NCBI GenBank assembly: GCA_023159155.1
Contig: JAJNNX010000067.1
Location: 204,498 to 268,497, forward strand
Direction: 5' to 3'
Length of the DNA stretch: 64,000 nucleotides
From: Ustulina deusta
Lineage: Eukaryota > Ascomycota > Sordariomycetes > Xylariales > Xylariaceae
A program made the position numbers and the translations under genes. The notes beneath the pieces were generated by a model. It saw only the letters and a list, made by a program, of their open reading frames with translations, was not told the DNA's origin and did not search any database. Positions 27,152 to 38,747 of this stretch are shown one piece after another; position 1 is the first letter of the stretch, and each line of letters opens with the position of its first letter.

Positions 27152-28662
27152 ATTCCTATATTCCTGTGAGTCGACAGCCTCTTTTAGTCTCTTGGTTGGC
27201 TGCCCAATCGTCTATGTTGAGTAGGGTGATTCACAGACGATGTCACCACTCCTGAGAATTTTCATAGGGCTAGGAGCACAAGTTAAGTTATATGTGCATG
27301 GTGTCAGGTGCACGTTACATGGCATGGGCAACTAATGTAGGGGAGAGTCGGAAATAGGTACACAAGTCACAGCAATCCACCCCTTCCAGGCACGCCTCAT
27401 CTCTTGGCGGAACACAGCACCTACATATCCATGTACCTATTAACAAGAAATGATAAGGTTATGCCAAGACCAAGTCTAACCTGAAATTTCGGTACCCCTT
27501 CGTCATACGGATACGCCGTATATCTCCAGTCATTGGTCCCCGGTATGTTGTCGACAAGGTTAAACCATTCTGTCACCTACCTCTAGAGTTCAGCTGTAGC
27601 ATGGGTCCTAAAAGGAACACCAACTCTGGATAATTGCCTCCCGAGTCGGAGGGTACGTCTGAGTTGAGTGAACTAAGAGGAGGGAGGGTTTCCTGTATAG
27701 AGAATCCCATGCAGAACAAGAAAATGATGAAAAAGAGTTTTTGCTATTTTGGCCTGGACTATCTGCCACAAGTTGCGGATCGATCCATGAATCTAGCATA
27801 GTCGAGATCCGTCCTACCAAAATAGGCAATGGATTTAGCAGGGATCTTATCTCTGCCCACCAACGAAGCTTCGCTCATTGGAAACGCCTATACAGTGTGT
27901 CTACCTAGTATATGTTGTGCCTTTGAGCGGATAATTGGTGTTTTATCGTACAGTAGAATTCCGTGCCTCGATGGAGATAGATAATCGACATGCATCTACC
28001 GTAAGGGGAATAAATAGGCACTGTCCCTCGTACCTCCCTCCGGTATAGACTAGGTAGGGATGCGTAGTATAGATAAACCCCTGTTAAGATGAAATCTGGC
28101 ATTACCAAGCATTTGTATACGATACCCGACCCGACCCGACCCTTAATGTCAGCCCTGTCTCAGCGGAGCGTACCGCCGCTACGATACCCTAGTGGTGAGA
28201 TGGTAAATTGTCTAGTCTTTTAGCTGCCAAGCAAAATTTACAGGCAACAGTGCGACGGCGGTCTTGGTGATGCTTATTTAACATTCCTTTAACCTCATCT
28301 CATATTTATCTCGAAGTGCGAGGCGGCAGATTAGATGGCGAATATTCGAGCGCGGGGTTGGTGCTCACTGCAACGCGACAGCGTCCCATCAACGCCAGGA
28401 CGGGTAGCCTAAATAAATGTCGGTTGAATACTACAAGTATTTCAGCTTGGCGTATAGCTTTTGGGCACAGAGCCATCTGGGGCAGAATGCCATCCGCTCC
28501 CCGGCTATTGCTATAATGAGTGCTGCCTCCGTTCGGGGAGCATTTACCCGAGTACCGGGTGGCCCTTGAAGGCGGTACCATTACGACCTACGGAGGATGT
28601 GCACTCCGATCACTTCACGATATAAACCACGAGTTGCTATATCAATCATCAAGGTAAATACC
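27152..28662. other. Divergent intergenic region between SGNH hydrolase and GH79
   Basis: About 1.5 kb shared by two divergent genes that both encode secretory-pathway hydrolases, so it holds both promoters. A TATAAA at 28621-28626 lies about 40 nt before the GH79 ATG. A short CCCGA tandem repeat is at 28124-28142. No supported gene was found. Confidence 0.5.
28124..28142. repeat. (CCCGA)n short tandem repeat
   Basis: Nearly four perfect copies of CCCGA in a row. Confidence 0.9.
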
Positions 28663-30255
28663 ATGGCGCCCTTCTTCGGACACGTAATCGCTGCATTGGC
28701 CGGCTTGACGTCTACGGCTGCGGCCGTGATGTTCACGATCCCGTCTCAAGCGCACACGGGAAACTACAAGTATGCTTCAGTCGATCCAGCGCCCGTCGGT
28801 ATTTCTTTCGAGTTCTTTGCGTTCCCGTCATACTTCACGAACGTCACCGCTACGACGCAATGCCTCTCCAATTGGAAAGATTTGACAGGTGTTTGGCCGC
28901 CGATCCGTATTGGTGGTACTACGCAAGACCGCGCGCAATACGATGCGACGACAACAGCCTACGTAGTCTACACCGTCTCGAATGCTGCGGATGCTCCCGC
29001 GAGCCTGACATTTGGGTCGAGTTTCATGACACTAGCGAATAAGTATAGCGGTAGCGTAGTCGTCGGTTTGAATAGGGGCAAGAATAACATTCAAAACACG
29101 ATTGACGCAGCCAAGGCTGCAGTGAATGGGATGAGCAACCTGCTAGCAATTGAGCTAGGAAATGAACCCGAGTGTAGGCCACGGACTTCTCTCATGGGGC
29201 TTGTTGGCGCGGTCAGGGACAGAACTGACTGAACAAATAGATTACCCTTCGAACGGGCAGCCGATCGCTTCTGGATCCTGGAACCCGTCCATAGATGCAG
29301 CATCGCAGAACAACTGGGCAATGTCGATAGGATCTGCTCTGAACAAGCGAGACATTATCCAGGCTGGCAACTCGAACGACTCGCCGCCAACCTGGGGTGC
29401 GGCCGAGCTGATAGCAACGCAGAACGCTACGGTTAAGCAGTACATTCATGACTATGCTCATCACAACTACCCCGGTGGGACGATTACGTCGCTTATGAGC
29501 CACAGAGGGATCTCGAACAACCTGCACGTCTTCGACGCGGACGTCGCTGCGGCGCTGCGAGAGGGTAAGCAGTATATCTTCGGGGAGACGAATTCTGGTA
29601 TGTGCCCTTCCTTTAGCCCGGTATATCGTGCCATTCCTATTTATTTTACTGCTGTAACTGATAACACTGTGAAGTTTCCGGAGGTGGTGCGGCAGCAGTC
29701 TCACCTACCTTCGGAGCGGCGCTCTGGACGATGGACTACGTGCTCCGAGCGACATACAGCAACATCTCGCGTACCTACTTCCATCATGGGACGGTAGGTA
29801 ACTGCCAGTATTGCTTCTGGGGCCGATACAGTATGGGGGCTCCGTACTATGGCGCCTATGCAGCGACGGCGTTCATGGCAAATGCCACATCTCTCACCGC
29901 GGTCGACGACGGCACTTCCAATTATGCAGCCTATGTAACGTTCGACTCAGCGGGAGCACCGTTACGGACACTGCTGTATAACTCGGACTATTATGCCGGC
30001 AGCGGTACCCGATCAAGCCAGTCCTTTGATCTCCAAGGATTGACGGGAACCTCGGTTAGAGCGAAGAGGCTCACTGGAGATAGCGCGATCGCTAGGGTTG
30101 ATCAAGGTGGCAAGGTGGCCTTTGGTGGCCAGACATTTACGAATGGAGACTGTACGATCAGTGGTAGCGAAACGTTCGAGACTCTGGCCGTGAGCGGTGG
30201 GCAGGCTACCGTTTCTCTAAAAGCGAGCGAGGCTCTGCTTGTTTACTTGAAGTGA
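28663..30255 (+). CDS. Secreted GH79 glycoside hydrolase (beta-glucuronidase/heparanase-like)
   Basis: Exons 28663-29173, 29241-29597 and 29675-30255 join in frame (both introns phase 1; GTAGGC...AAATAG and GTATGT...GTGAAG) to give 482 aa. The ATG at 28663 (ACCATGG context) starts a signal peptide of about 21 residues ending in TAAA; an upstream in-frame ATG at 28597 would bury it. Splicing reconstructs ELGNEPEYYP, with predicted acid/base Glu168, and FGETNSVSGGG, with predicted nucleophile Glu286: the clan GH-A pair in GH79 positions. A beta-sandwich-like C-terminal domain follows (about 370-482), ending in LLVYLK, as in fungal GH79 proteins. N-glycosylation sequons are present. Likely substrates are glucuronic acid residues of arabinogalactan or similar polysaccharides; exact specificity is unknown. 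It is a single-copy stand-alone gene here. Confidence 0.9.
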
Positions 30256-30816
30256 TATTAGGGGACTAAGGCGACCGCCTGGCCGCCTAGAAGAAGAAAA
30301 AAACGGAGGTGTAGAATATGAGCAATATAAAAAAGCAACCTCTACACTATAGACAGACCAACGATGATGGGAGCTCAACCACCAGGAAGAGTAGTATCCG
30401 TAACCATGCCGAAAACCTGCCACAATGGCTATAGCAATAGCCAACACGCACATCTTGGCGTACGCGGTTATTCTGCTGCCAAGCCATGCTAAGCAAATCC
30501 TTCTCGGACTCCACACAGCGAGAACATGTCCACATCCCTATTCGACAAAGGCGAGTTGTCTTAATATAGGAGGGCTGGGCTTGCATTCGGAAAAAAGTCT
30601 TGATGGCATTGAAGTAATCCTTTGTTGCGACCTTACCTTGCACGGACTCTAGGGGCTAGCCCCCTTCTGCCGCCCCAATTCGCTGTCTACAGTTGACAGA
30701 TGTTCGAAGGAAAGAGAAAGACTCAACTTTGTCCCGATAAGAATGCTCCCTATCGCAAGGGGAGTTCAAGATGATCATCACTGATGATCCTCAACCCCAG
30801 ACCTTTCATGTTTTCT
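30256..30816. other. Intergenic region after GH79
   Basis: About 560 bp. Overlapping short frames on both strands lack coding features. It should contain the 3' ends of GH79 and of the convergent minus-strand candidate. Confidence 0.45.
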
Positions 30817-31402
30817 TTAAAAACCACATTCGTTTCGAGGATGATCGTAGCGATCGTCGACGTAGATCGTGCCGATCGGACTGTAGAAAAACATGGTGCT
30901 GGCGTCCACACAGTGCAGGGTGCCTGAGACGTTCTCTGCCCCGAGCGCTCGAGGGAAAAAGATAAGACAGTTTTTGCCAGATCTGACCCATGAAGATGTG
31001 GGAACACATCCCACATATCCAGTCTGAGAAAACTTCCGGCCCGCCATTAATTCACCCATGCTCCCCCGAACATGGGGCACAATGCATTCTCGACTGCCGA
31101 TGGTCAGACTAAAGATGCCTTTTTTCGGTGTCGTAGAAGTTCGTGATAAGAATTGCGTCACTTGTTCTCTTTAGCTGCTAATTACCAGATGCTAGTTCAC
31201 TGTAAGGTAGGTAATGATCATGACAATACTTACTCTCGGGTAACGTCGCTCGAAACGTAGGACCTCGCTTCCTGCGCGTCCGCGTACTCCACGCTTTCTT
31301 GATGCGATTTACATCTGCCTTGCGCCTCTCGGATTGACCAAGGATCCCCACTTCCAAGCGAATCTTGCTCTCGTACCTAAGAGCCCCATCGTCTGCCCGC
31401 AA
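30817..31402 (-). CDS. 3' exons of an unrecognised protein (partial model)
   Basis: The last exon, 30817-31160, is open for 113 codons to a TAA and has coding-like composition (motifs GSRECIVPH, GYVGCVP, CVDASTMFFYSP, YVDDRYDH). It joins in frame, phase 1, across a 73-nt intron (31161-31233; GTAAGT donor, GCTAA branch, AACAAG acceptor) to a basic exon ending at 31234. That exon reads back to about 31390 (KIRLEVGILGQSERR, then a TRTRRKRG cluster). Its 5' limit is unclear: an in-frame TAG lies at about 31406, so another exon or acceptor is needed. I do not recognise the family. It may be the C-terminal part of the same gene as the acidic ORF at 31600-32160. Function unknown. Confidence 0.38.
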
Positions 31403-31599
31403 GAACTATCGACAGATTGACAATCGAGGAGGTTTTGTTTGACCCGCCGTTTCTGGATGTTGTCTTGACCACCGCTTCCGCCCATACCTTGTTTAGTATG
31501 GAAGGTTCGCCATTGAGTGGCCCGATACATGCTTAGGCAGAGCAACAATAATCGTCACAGTAGGGCCGAACGGGAAACTAGTAAGATGTTTTGATGCTT

Positions 31600-32160
31600 T
31601 TACGAACTAGCGATAAGCACCTGTATTAGAGAATTTCTGAACAGCACTATAAAGTAATTCGTATTTGTTCTCAAGTTCGCACTGATATATTCTTGGTTTA
31701 CACATCCGTTTTCAACGACGGTGCCAAATTCCTCGCCCCTCTCTTCTGACTCGTCCACCACCAGCGTATTCTTCACAACCTCCTTGTCTTCGGTAGCTTG
31801 CTTCATTTTCGTAGCCAAGTGCCCGGCCAGTTCTTCACCGACGTAAATGGAGTCTAGACGGTCATCATCATCCTTATTGTTGACCATATCTTTGTCATCT
31901 GCTCTCTCCTGGAGGCCGTGCTGGTCTTTGCCAGGCGTGTCGTCATTGCCCTCATCGGTGTCATATTCGTTGCTCCCGGCGTCAGCCATATCAGCGTCCA
32001 CATCTTCCTCAGTCCCCCGTTCCCCGGGACATTCTTCCTCATCTCCTTCATCGCCATCACTAATCCGGGAGGCCCCCTTTTTCTCAAACTCGTCCCAGGC
32101 ATCGTCCAGCCATTGCATATGTTCTTTATGACTCACACTCATTGGACCGTAAACTTTCAT
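31600..32160 (-). CDS. Highly acidic hypothetical protein (possible first exon)
   Basis: An ATG-initiated frame of 186 codons. Residues about 20-120 are dominated by Asp and Glu (DGDEGDEEE, EEDVDADMAD, NKDDDD) after a WLDDAWDEFEKKG-like helix. The last 35 residues look unlike the rest (hydrophobic, Asn-rich), and a GTAAAC donor falls at about 31697, so the true exon probably ends there and continues toward the exons at 30817-31402. Acidic tracts of this kind occur in chromatin and nucleolar proteins, but no domain is recognisable. The acidic region is purine-biased, which alone can keep a frame open, so this is a moderate-confidence call. Confidence 0.4.
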   Translation of the reverse strand: MKVYGPMSVSHKEHMQWLDDAWDEFEKKGASRISDGDEGDEEECPGERGTEEDVDADMADAGSNEYDTDEGNDDTPGKDQHGLQERADDKDMVNNKDDDDRLDSIYVGEELAGHLATKMKQATEDKEVVKNTLVVDESEERGEEFGTVVENGCVNQEYISANLRTNTNYFIVLFRNSLIQVLIASS

Positions 32161-34540
32161 TCCACCCCAACCGGGGATTCCATATTAGCTGATGGGGATC
32201 TTTGTCACTCACAACAACACAATAGCCCCTAGTGAGCCTCACTCGCAGTGCTCCTGGAATGTCTGGGTTTTTCTCCGATATAAATGCTTATTCGTGTTGA
32301 GAGATACATAATCCACACCAAGGCTACTCTCGCTAGGATACGATACTCTTGCAGAGCATGCGGCTAGTCTAGGCTGGCTCAGTTATCATGCTTTCAATGG
32401 TTCCCAGCGTCGGTAGGAGTTGCAACCGCTTCTACCTTCGTCACGCCCATCTCTTCGTTAGCTGGCAGGGCAAATTACGCAGTCGTCAAGAACCGAGATT
32501 CCCGCTTACCCTAACAGTTGCTTCTTAACTAGTAATACGAAACGCAAACGTTTGATACTGGATGGCGATTTTACTAATGTCGTCTCTGATTAAGTCTTAT
32601 CACCTGAGGACAATTATTATATCTGTTCTGGTCGGAAGTTTGTCGTTGTTTAAACGTTTCAATATTATGAGTGCACGAATTCTAGGTCCGGCTCGAGGAC
32701 AGGTCTTGCTGTGAAATGGCGGGAATTATTTAGGCAGTTACTGAGTTATCAACCAGCTATTGATTCGGAGATAGCAAGAGCAGGTGTCTACAAGAATTTG
32801 AACTTCTGAGTGGCTTAGCAAGGTCAATAAGAGGTTGTGATCAACAACACAATAACAACTCGCCGTACGATAGGCAAGATGGTGGACAGAACGACCAGTA
32901 GCATTAGTACTCCAACAAAATACCACACACCCTGGTATGGGCCTCTAATGATTGCAGCCTAGCAGCAGCAGCTGATGGGGCCAGCAGTCATACCAAATCA
33001 TTTCGTGTATGCTCTGTTATTTCATTAATTGGAGTTCATAACAGTAACCTATTATATGCTATAGTGTATTGGTTCCACAATAAGAACATATATCCTAGGA
33101 TTGCGTGATATTATTCATCTCTAGTTGATCTCTTGTATTGCTACCAAATTGACGTGACAGGGAAGATGCGGTTCGGTTATGGGGGCAACAATGTGTGTGA
33201 TCTTGTTGAGGCAATTTTGCTAACGACAGTTGCGCAACCGGAGCGACCTTGACTACTGGTGAATTAGATAGGGACCAAAGTGGAAACTGGCAAGACTTAG
33301 CCTACAGGTAGCTAGGGTTTATGAATTATCCATCAACACGAAAGCAATTCTCAGCTACACGAGTTTTCACACGGCGGCGGTCTTTGTTGATTAAAACAAC
33401 GAACTATGCTCCGAGGATCTCCGGCCTCAGTTGAGATGTTTCGCGGAGATCGGTTATAGTAATTTAGGCTGAACAATTATTCCCGGCAACAACCCTCCAA
33501 GAAATGTATTTCTTTCTTTCTTCATGCTACATGTAGACGGTGTTATTTTGGAAATAATCTCTTCTCAACTGAAACCGTATTCTGCAGGAGAGCTGTCGGT
33601 CTGACATGATCTCCTCTCGGTAAGAGTTATTGATTCGAGCAAAAAGGCGGAGACAATCAGCTAGGGGCTTCAACAGCAGGTGACGATCTTCTGTGCAGGA
33701 GACCACTTCGATATACCTGTCCGAGATGCTTGTCGAAGACAATCTAGAACAAAATATCTCCAGGGCAACAGCACTAGGTAGGTATCGTGAAGACCATTTG
33801 CGGATCTGTGAAGTCTGTGGTGAACAAATCATTTGACTTGTCCCCCACACCTGTCGCGCTAATGGACTGCGGCAAATCCTTCTGTCGACGTAGTAGTCTA
33901 TCTATAGGTTAGGTGGTCGGTACGCCTCGTATTGGCGTTTGCCAAGAGACTCTGACTGGCTGGGCCGTAAACCCCTACCACTTACTGTACTGGGAAAAGC
34001 CAGGGGTCTAAATAATTCTGCTGCCTAGACAAGAACTTCAAACTGTCAGTCTCCCAATATGCTGCAGTGCATGTATCAACTATGCAATTCAACATCTACC
34101 AGCTCATCTTGTAGTTTTCAGCAATCGGGAATTAATCGATCCACGCAATCCCATTCAATTCGGAGTGGACAGTGTGAACTCTTTTAGAGCGACGCCGGGT
34201 TAACCGCTTGTACTGCTTGAGCTATCGGGCAGCAGTCGGCTGTCGCTTAAACGATTTACATCCTCAGTTTTCTCACAATTTCGGGTGCCGGATAGGCGAT
34301 TGGAATGCTCGACAATAGGAGTAGATGCAGGGTCACTGTGGAGTGAAACTGATGCATGGTCTCATTGCATAGCGCGTTGATTCCGCCAACTCTCTTAGAT
34401 TGTGTGAGAATCCACCTCACGACAAGCATTGGGCCTCTCACGCTTCGGTTTAAACGGCTGCCTGAAATCGGTCTCGGCAGAGAGGACGTCTGTCCCGTAT
34501 CCAAGCCTAGCACACCGGAGACTGACAGTAAGAGGTGACC
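32161..34540. other. Intergenic region, no supported gene
   Basis: About 2.4 kb. The longest frames (33527-33850 minus, 34256-34513 minus) have no motif or splice context. Composition is ordinary and no repeat structure was noticed. Confidence 0.5.
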
Positions 34541-35850
34541 ATGGCGAGCTCACCGCGCCCAAGAGGTGAAATCAAGAGGGTTCCCGTTCCCGTCCGCCAT
34601 TCTCCTCCAGCTCCGGACCCTATATCTACCACCACAACCTCACCACCAGTCATTGCACAGGCAACGCTGTCGTCAAGTCTGCCGTCGACACAAATTCCTT
34701 TTATTGTTCATGGCCAGTCCCGACCCCGGGGTCCTATCCCAATTGTAGCAACCAACTCTCATCAGCCCCTCCCTACTCACTTTAGCCGCGGTCCCAGACA
34801 CAACCACTACTCTCAACCCCCATATCCGTACACTCTACACACTATCGAGATGGATCGGGAGTCACAGAACCGCCACTCCACCCTCCCTGCACAGGTGGAG
34901 GAAGATATCAAGGCAGCCGTCCTCGCGTCGATGCTGCCTAACGACCCCCCAGTACCCATGAAGAGACGGAAGACCGCCGTGCATAGAAAGAACATACGAT
35001 GGACATCGTTGTCTCTGTTGATCATTCTTGTTATTGGCGAGATCCCGGTTTCTGCCATCTTTAACATCGATATACCGGCGTTATTTGCTTTCATTTTGGT
35101 AAGTACAATCACTCGGAATGCCCCGTACACGTTTCGAGGAGCAGGATACGGTAGCATACACGCTTCTGTGAGCGCGGCTAATGACATGGCCTACACTATA
35201 GGGCACCTTGCTCTGCTTATGGAACGGCTGGCGGCTCTTCAGGCTGAGACAGAAGTTTGGCAATGAGATAATATCGGGCTGGCATGTCGGCCTCGAAGCC
35301 CTTTTCCTCATTGCCCTCATCGCCGCGACGGTAGTAGTCGTCTCCTGGACCGTGAACCAGCTACAAGAAGGAGAGTTATTCTACGTAGACGAGGCTATAT
35401 GCCGACAATTCTGGCGGGGCATAGCCGTAGCTATTATCCTTTTTATTTGTCTGTAAGCGGGATTCCTCGACCTATCACGGCCATCTGTGCAAATCAGCGC
35501 GACTGATGATACTTACTTTTCGTCACAGCATCTTGCACTTCATCCTACTCATCATCACGGCGATCGAGAAGTGGACGAAGCCTGCATATCTGCACATGGC
35601 TCTCCTCAGCGAGTCCCAGCCCCAGCAGCCACCTCAAATCATCGTCCAGTATACGACTACATGTCCCGTTTGCCACGGCCACGAGCCCCGACCGGGAGAA
35701 GGCGAGAATTCCTATCTCGCGCGCGTGGGCGACTCGCAACCGCAGGGAGTAGCACCGGCGACTTTAGGACAACAAAAAGAAGCGACGTACACGGACGAGA
35801 GTCTGAATGAACACGAGTACTATGGGGCGGGAGGGATTGCGAGAACATGA
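34541..35850 (+). CDS. Four-helix membrane protein with Pro-rich N-terminal tail, unknown function
   Basis: Exons 34541-35098, 35202-35452 and 35529-35850 join cleanly (phase 0, then phase 2; GTAAGT...ACTATAG and GTAAGC...CACAG) to give 376 aa. The start is the ATG in GACCATGG at 34541. Residues 1-150 are Pro/Ser/Thr-rich and disordered, with a basic patch (MKRRKTAVHRK) just before the first helix. Splicing joins ALFAFIL to GTLLCLWNGWRLF and IILFICL to ILHFILLIITAIE, completing hydrophobic segments at about 153-171, 175-197, 212-232 and 255-281. The tail is hydrophilic and carries TTTCPVCHGHE, a single CxxC pair. Both termini are probably cytosolic. The layout resembles uncharacterised fungal tetraspan proteins; no named family is recognised. 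It is unlikely to be an enzyme. Confidence 0.82.
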
Positions 35851-36575
35851 AGCGCGGCGCGGCAAAGCGTTACGTAAGGGCGTTGTTGGGGTCGGCTATG
35901 TCTCTCGGAACAAAACCATGGAGGCTGCGGCGCATCGGTAGCATTGCCCAACAGACGAAGAATTCGGTGTTCTCCTAGACAGAGGTTGCTGCGCTTATAC
36001 GGAAAGTTTGGAGTTTGGGTCGTGTTTGGCCAAGTTGCTCTGGAAATCCAGAACAGTTGTCAACACTGGAGTACAAGGGATATATATAAGTATAGTGGAC
36101 TGTGGGCTTGACTCAGGATGGATCGGAGTAAAGTTTCGTTTGGGGTTTGTTGAGACAGTCAGTCTCTTGAGCACTTCTGGAATCTGCCAGTAAATAAATA
36201 ATATATGGCTAAGAAAGCTGCATTGCTATGTATGATATGCCATTTCAATACAGAGAGCTTACAGGTATTGGAACCTAAGGAACTGCCTGGGTAAGGCACC
36301 TAGCCAATACAAGCAAGTACAGGTATCAATTACCTACCTCTGAGATAGGTTTCACCATGTGAATCAAAATGGGAGCTTTTCCTGAGCCATGCCGCTTTTA
36401 GCCTGGGCTTGGCCGGAGTCCAACCTGAGCCAGACCCGCTTTTGCACAAGTCAAATAAACATATTTACATAACTTTTGCTATACGTCTTAACTGCCGTAA
36501 ACACACCGCAATAAATAAAAATTGGCCGTTTTGATTACAAAACGGATTTGAGTATCGATGACAAGGGCCATGCAA
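35851..36575. other. Convergent intergenic region with a perfect hairpin
   Basis: About 720 bp between two convergent genes, presumably their 3' ends. It contains a perfect inverted repeat at 36526-36545: arms CCGTTTTG and CAAAACGG around an ATTA loop. This lies about 30 bp beyond the stop of the minus-strand gene. No gene is seen. Confidence 0.6.
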
Positions 36576-37726
36576 CTACCAACCCCCTTTCCGACTTCCT
36601 AGGAAGTCGCTCCAGTCACTACTTTCCAGGGACACGCGACTGCGGCTTAAGATCGAGTCGATCTGTTCAGCGGCATCCGATGAAAGCTTGAGACTCAAAC
36701 CGTGCCTATGTCGAATGGTATGAAAAGAACACAGCTTGGACCTCGGGAGAGCACGTGGGCGATCGCACTTCGAACAGGTGGTTCCAGACTCAGGTGTATA
36801 AAGCCCTTTCTTATGAAGTTCCTGATAGATTTGTTGTCGGAATCTGCACTTCTCGCAACGGCGCGCCAGGCGGAGACCTTCAATTTTGTGATCCTTGTAA
36901 AGTTTGCATGTTCAAATGGTTTCATTGTATCCACTAAGGCAGCTTTCCTCGGAATAGCCATCGAAGGATGGCAGCGCTGCGCCCTGACAAGCAGACTTTC
37001 TGGCTAGCAAAATAATTTGAAGTTCAGGGAACGTCACTGTGGAAATGTTAGCTACCGAGAAACAGAAAACGATGCAGGCATTCATACATATCATACTGAT
37101 ATTGAAATCCAGTGTTACTTGTCTTTCCGCTTTGATGTCTTCAGAAACTTCCTAGTCTCAGAAGTTAGTATTAATCGGCGTGGCCAATGACTGCGGCCGC
37201 ATCTTGGTGCCTGGGAAGTTTGGTTCATCAGATACGACATGTACTCGTCGATGGTGGTTTCGTGGCCGTCTTTCTAGCGGCGTGACTGTGCATACGCTTG
37301 GCGGCTTTGACAGGTGAATCTGCCTCTGGACTGACCCAAAGTGCCTGGCCCATAGCGGTAATCTTTGTAGTCGTCCGCCTTGTCTTCCTCATCGTGTTCA
37401 CTGTCACTGCCGTTTCCGTATTGCATCTTCTCTCTACATCCTTTAAGTGTAGCTTCATCCACTGGAACGCCGGAAAATGCCTCATGACGGACAACGGGAC
37501 GTCCACTTCGACCCACGTGGCGTTGTCGTGGGCTCTTATGCATTCTTCTCACATGGTCTTGAAGGGACTCCTTTCCGAAGTACGCTTTTGGGGGTGTCTG
37601 TGCTTCGCGCCTGCGCAACAAACGCTGCTGATTGAGTGGGTGATTGTAATTGGCAGCGTCCAGAGCCAGTGCTTCCATATTTTCCAGTGCTAAGAGTTCA
37701 TAGTTAGACCGGCAATCCGCAGACAC
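36576..37726 (-). pseudogene. Cys-rich, probably zinc-binding gene interrupted by in-frame stops
   Basis: A TGA at 36912-36914 is followed, in the same frame, by an open stretch (36911-36579; TAG at 36576-36578) with zinc-ligand spacing: TCKLYKDHK, RRCEKCRF, TTCSKCDRP and KLCSFH. Upstream of the TGA two exons fit well. One is 37097-37151 (TACTAAC branch, GACTAG acceptor). The next starts at 37036 after a 60-nt phase-1 intron (GTATGA...CTAAC...CCACAG), giving DFNIMTFPELQ. Farther upstream, 37274-37726 is open and encodes a C2H2-tail-like YFGKESLQDHVRRMH and an acidic patch; it ends in a TAG just before another coding-like stretch (TTIDEYMSYLMN). So at least one stop breaks the reading unless unseen introns remove them. 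A further coding-like block lies at about 37741-37866. Family not recognised. Confidence 0.5.
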
Positions 37727-37965
37727 GTGGCTGGGTCGAGTCGCTCAGCAGGCAACACTGAGAATAGACTTACATCGTCCACTCTCACTTGCCTCCAGGG
37801 CTGCAGGGCTTCTGCGGGACATCGTGCCTGTAGCACTTCCACAACCACCACCTCACAGACAACATCTCACACCATGTTCTCCTATAAGGGGCATGATAAT
37901 TTCATAACGAAGGTTGTTGCAGTGACATATACCTACAGCTCAAGGATGTTGGGACGTCTCGGGGC

Positions 37966-38747
37966 TTACGTTCCCCTGCCCTCCACTATCTCCTGCGCCA
38001 CCTTCGCCGTTGCCTTCACGATTAGCTCGTGCTCATGGAAATGCATCCTCTCCTTCAACTCTTCCAGCTCCTCTCCCTTCCACTCAATCTCTTGAACGAC
38101 GATAGGAGCACCCCTATCCACCTCAGCAATTACGTAGTGGGCCATAATACCCGTGCGTGTTAGTCGCCCAGCCTTAAACTCTTCGAAAGCTCGCTCAATC
38201 GCCATAGCTCCATCGAACTCCCCTGTGCAAATTGTGAGTAGCCAGACCCAGCATGACCTTTTAGAACTTACCGGGTAGTGCCGGATGGAGGTTGATTATC
38301 CGCACCCCTGCCCTTTCGATAGGTTCTAGGAAAGCAGCTGAGAAGACATGCATCCAACCAGCGAGAACAATCAACTCAGGCCTTTCCTTATCTGTTGATA
38401 GAACCCTCGCGGCCAATGCAGCATCATATCTTTGACGGCCTTCAGCTACTTTCTGTTCGTCTGTTTCTCCCTTCCGCAAGAACCCGTTACTGATTAGATT
38501 GAAGTAATCCCAAGGAATGCCTGGTCGTGAATGAGTTGCATGCTGTATACACGCGCATGGGAGAGCTCCTACCTGCTTCGTCCGCTCGAACAGTTGCGTG
38601 TGCATTTCTCCGGTTCGTGATGAGGGAGATGATGCGGCTATTTCGAAGGTGATCCGTAGATATAGCATCTATGAGAGCCTGGAAGTTCGAGCCAAAGCCA
38701 GAGGCCATGACCAGGATCCGACATGGCGACTCTTCCGGCCCGGCCAT
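37966..38747 (-). CDS. ADE8: Phosphoribosylglycinamide formyltransferase (GAR transformylase)
   Basis: Transfers a formyl group from 10-formyl-THF to glycinamide ribonucleotide, step 3 of de novo purine synthesis, in the cytosol. Exons 38573-38747, 38272-38520 and 37966-38221/38222 join in phase 1 twice (GTAGGA...GACCAG; GTAAGT...GCACAG) to give 226 aa, the size of monofunctional fungal Ade8. The N-terminus carries the phosphate-binding ASGFGSNFQALI loop and ITNRRNA. Splicing creates DEAGIPWDYF and INLHPALPGEFDGA. The catalytic triad is Asn135, His137 and Asp177 (HYVIAEVDRG). The short HPALPG form instead of bacterial HPSLLP-type is typical of yeast Ade8. The ATG sits in AGAATGGC. A GTAAGC overlaps the stop, but an extra exon is not needed. 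The gene is divergent from ARB1 and shares a 1.2-kb upstream region with it. Confidence 0.95.

Noticed and set aside
28597..28662. Upstream in-frame ATG of the GH79 gene
   Set aside because: It would put 22 extra residues before a good signal peptide; the ATG at 28663 has a better context.
34535..34540. GTG start two codons before the four-helix protein
   Set aside because: Fungal nuclear genes start at ATG; the ATG at 34541 has a strong context.
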